Positions 13,979 through 15,593 of a stretch of DNA of 15,593 nucleotides are shown here, piece after piece (positions within the stretch are counted from its first letter, which is position 1; the number at the start of each line of letters is the position of its first letter). The stretch is from assembly GCA_012514925.1 (NCBI GenBank), contig JAAYZI010000111.1, positions 1-15,593 of the forward strand, read 5' to 3'. The notes under the pieces are model-generated. The model saw only the letters and a program-made list of their open reading frames with translations, was not told the DNA's origin and made no database searches. The stretch is from Deltaproteobacteria bacterium. GTDB lineage: Bacteria; Bdellovibrionota_C; UBA2361; JAAYZI01. Position numbers and translations under genes: made by a program.

Positions 13979-14505
13979 GGCCCGCTTTTCCCCGCACACT
14001 TGGATTTGACATATGCCTGGCAGAGAAAATGAACGGTAATACCAACGTTGTTCAAAGCATTTTTCCAACCCCACCATTTGCTGTCCGTGGCTTGCAGGAT
14101 CGGAGGTTTCTCCGGGTGAGCGTTGGCAACGGCAACAAATTTGCGATCCGATCTATCGAAATTGTTCAGGTTGCCATGCGTAGGAAATTCTTTGTATGAA
14201 TCGCCAATTCTGTTGATGGTTACTCGGTGGTCGTCAGGTAGTTTCCAGCGATTATCGTGAACCCATTTCACGAAACGATCCCCAATACCTGGCTGTCCCT
14301 TCATGGAAAGCTGCCGACGGTATTCATCGAAGATTTCGTTTCCCGCATCGATGATCAGGCCGCGCTCTGTAATGACGTGCTTTATTGCCGTAATGCAGAC
14401 CTTGACGCAATCACGTAATTTTTCAGGAATCTCGTCAGGGCAAAGTGCATAATTGGCCGTTTTCGGGACATTTGTGTCCACGAGGCATTTCTTCGGCAAA
14501 TTCAT
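13975..14505 (-). CDS. PIN-domain ribonuclease
   Basis: Seen: 176 residues, start overlapping the ATPase stop (ATGA, 14502-14505) with a GGAG site about 8 nt upstream. The PIN pattern is recognisable: CLVDTNV with D10, EIFDEYRRQL (E57/E61), FDRSDRKFVAVA (D117, D120) and QATDSKWW (D141), giving the usual acidic metal site. Between the second and third acidic clusters lies a longer Trp-containing segment (FVKWVHDNRWKLPDD) that is not typical of VapC toxins, which are about 130 residues. Known: PIN nucleases are Mg/Mn-dependent RNases leaving 5'-phosphate and 3'-OH. No antitoxin-like gene lies beside it; instead it sits between an ATPase and an RNA ligase, so its activity is more likely gated by the ATPase. 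Substrate unknown. Confidence 0.8.
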   Translation of the reverse strand: MNLPKKCLVDTNVPKTANYALCPDEIPEKLRDCVKVCITAIKHVITERGLIIDAGNEIFDEYRRQLSMKGQPGIGDRFVKWVHDNRWKLPDDHRVTINRIGDSYKEFPTHGNLNNFDRSDRKFVAVANAHPEKPPILQATDSKWWGWKNALNNVGITVHFLCQAYVKSKCAGKSGP

Positions 14506-15593
14506 TCGGATATCTCCAACTTTTTCGCGCCCGGCTGCGTCCGTTTTTTCATGGCGGCCTCAGCTTGCCCAATGATGTCACCCATCTCATCACCGAAAAA
14601 GTTTTCCGGCCAGTTCAGGATGTTTCCCAAGATGTCGATTTGCAGAGAGTCGAGTGTAGAAGGAATCTTGCCAATATTTGCGAAGTAAGCCGACACTTTT
14701 TCTTGGGGAACCTTATCCTCGGCAATCCCACGTTGTAACCGCCGCAAAAAATGTTCCGAATGGGTCTCGATGATCAACTGAATATTTCTATGCGTTCCTT
14801 TTTCTCTGGAGTTGATCACGTCAATCATTACGTCGGCCAAAGCAGATTGCGCACTCGGATGTAAATGAATTTCCGGCTGTTCCATAATAATTGTTGAACC
14901 AGGAGGTGCATAAAAACACTGGACCAGAACCGGTAGCACCTGTGAGATGCCAAACCCGACATCGGGAAGATCTACCCAGTCTTTTGACCCCTTGGTACAA
15001 ACCTTCACCTCGTATTCCTGTCGCTGCTTGGATATGGGTTCAACCTCGAAGTCTTCGATCAGACCCATTCCCTTGAGTTTGAGAGCAATGATTTCCTCAA
15101 GCGATTTTGCTCGTTGTTTGTAGCCCAAGCTGATTCTTCGGCCTCTTGCCGCCAGGATAGCTGCGATAGTGTTTTCGCCTGAAAAGCCGACGCTTTCAGG
15201 AGTGATACCACCCCATGTATAAAGTCTTTCCGCTTTTGTTCTCAGTGGTCCAAGGTAGAAGATTGAGTTGAACAGTTTTTCATGCGCAAGATTGAGATCC
15301 TGAACGAAATCAGCATTTTGATAATAGGCGACCACCTCGTCAGGGAAACCATAAAATCGAACGACATCTTTAAGTGCCCAAGCGCGACCTTGTTTTCTGA
15401 CGAGAGCGTATTCCCCTGCTGTTACTTCATATTCACGTTTATCGGGTTTTTTTGAAAGAGCATTTGAAAGAGCAACGGAAAGGGACAGGATATCTTTCTT
15501 GAAAAGACAGTATTTAAATTTCGAAACCTGGGGCGAATTCTTCGTTGAGTCGCTTAATTCGACTTCGGCGCTAAAATCCAATTCATCGCCAGA
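14502..15593 (-). CDS. DUF3696-type AAA/ABC ATPase, N terminus outside the window
   Basis: Seen: at least 363 residues; the frame stays open to the right edge, so the TTG at 15581 is not the start and the Walker A motif lies beyond the window. Visible parts (numbered from 15581): a helical middle, FYLGPLR and GFSGEN regions typical of OLD/RecF-like ATPases, signature GFGISQ (209-214), Walker B IIMEQPEIHLHP (231-242), switch IIETHSEHFL (270-279) and a C-terminal DUF3696-like end with ILGNILNWPENFF. Known: ATPases of this group act as sensors or switches in several defence systems, paired with a nuclease effector (as in OLD/Gabija, PARIS and Septu). Its TGA overlaps the PIN ATG, so the two are coupled; inferred to hold or trigger the PIN nuclease. 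Confidence 0.87.
   Translation of the reverse strand, partial: SGDELDFSAEVELSDSTKNSPQVSKFKYCLFKKDILSLSVALSNALSKKPDKREYEVTAGEYALVRKQGRAWALKDVVRFYGFPDEVVAYYQNADFVQDLNLAHEKLFNSIFYLGPLRTKAERLYTWGGITPESVGFSGENTIAAILAARGRRISLGYKQRAKSLEEIIALKLKGMGLIEDFEVEPISKQRQEYEVKVCTKGSKDWVDLPDVGFGISQVLPVLVQCFYAPPGSTIIMEQPEIHLHPSAQSALADVMIDVINSREKGTHRNIQLIIETHSEHFLRRLQRGIAEDKVPQEKVSAYFANIGKIPSTLDSLQIDILGNILNWPENFFGDEMGDIIGQAEAAMKKRTQPGAKKLEISE

Noticed and set aside
13979..14077. Extended N terminus of the RNA ligase from 14077
   Set aside because: It lies entirely in the PIN gene; the ATG at 13978 gives the same ATGA overlap as the other junctions, and ligase similarity begins after it.
15579..15581. TTG at 15581 as the true start of the DUF3696 ATPase
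   Set aside because: The frame is open to the window edge and the protein lacks its Walker A region, so the start is off-window.

Overview
The window is bacterial: Shine-Dalgarno sites, a Sec signal peptide, ATGA-coupled operons and bacterial protein families. The lineage cannot be fixed from the sequence; nothing seen points clearly to one phylum. It falls into a housekeeping part (about 1-4.3 kb) and an accessory defence/mobile island (about 4.4 kb to the right edge). The island shifts visibly in base composition from gene to gene and holds many broken genes.

Housekeeping part: the 3' part of an unrecognised + strand gene (to 796); then, on the minus strand, a likely transcription unit of a short GGQ release-factor-like ribosome-rescue protein (3130-3534), a PIN-PhoH ATPase (1759-3087) and a secreted HEAT-repeat protein (857-1699). 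A small unrecognised + strand gene (3750-4088) follows, with a good intrinsic terminator at 4244-4281.

Island, left half: three 11-bp tandem repeats and a long hairpin/terminator mark the edge (4393-4479). Then comes a minus-strand two-gene operon that I read as a Hachiman-type (HamA/HamB) antiphage system: a PD-(D/E)xK nuclease of DUF1837/HamA type (8035-8847) and an SF2 DEAH helicase (4785-8048). It is preceded by an excisionase-type HTH gene with two lesions (8816-9027). It is followed, through an ATGA overlap with hamB, by what looks like the first ~50 codons of a lost hsdR (type I restriction) gene.

Middle: about 1 kb of non-coding scar DNA (9.1-10.1 kb) holds two 48-bp direct repeats with an 18-bp dyad, a frameshifted transposase remnant and GGTAAC/GTTACC repeats. 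Then come two S66 LD-carboxypeptidase/MccF-like genes on the + strand. The first (10148-11092) is broken by one in-frame TGA; the second (11409-12353) is intact and overlaps a truncated class II aminoacyl-tRNA-synthetase-like fragment. This is suggestive of self-immunity to a microcin C-like Trojan-horse inhibitor.

Right end: a minus-strand operon, read from the right edge leftward, encodes a DUF3696-type AAA/ABC ATPase (cut by the window end), a PIN-domain nuclease, an RNA ligase with all nucleotidyltransferase motifs, and a decayed, truncated SNF2-family helicase resembling DISARM DrmD. Every junction is a 4-nt ATGA overlap, so the four were evidently one translationally coupled cassette. 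An ATP-driven switch, a metal-dependent RNase and a sealing ligase together look like an RNA break-and-repair defence module. I do not recognise this combination as a named system, and it is the best candidate in the window for something new.
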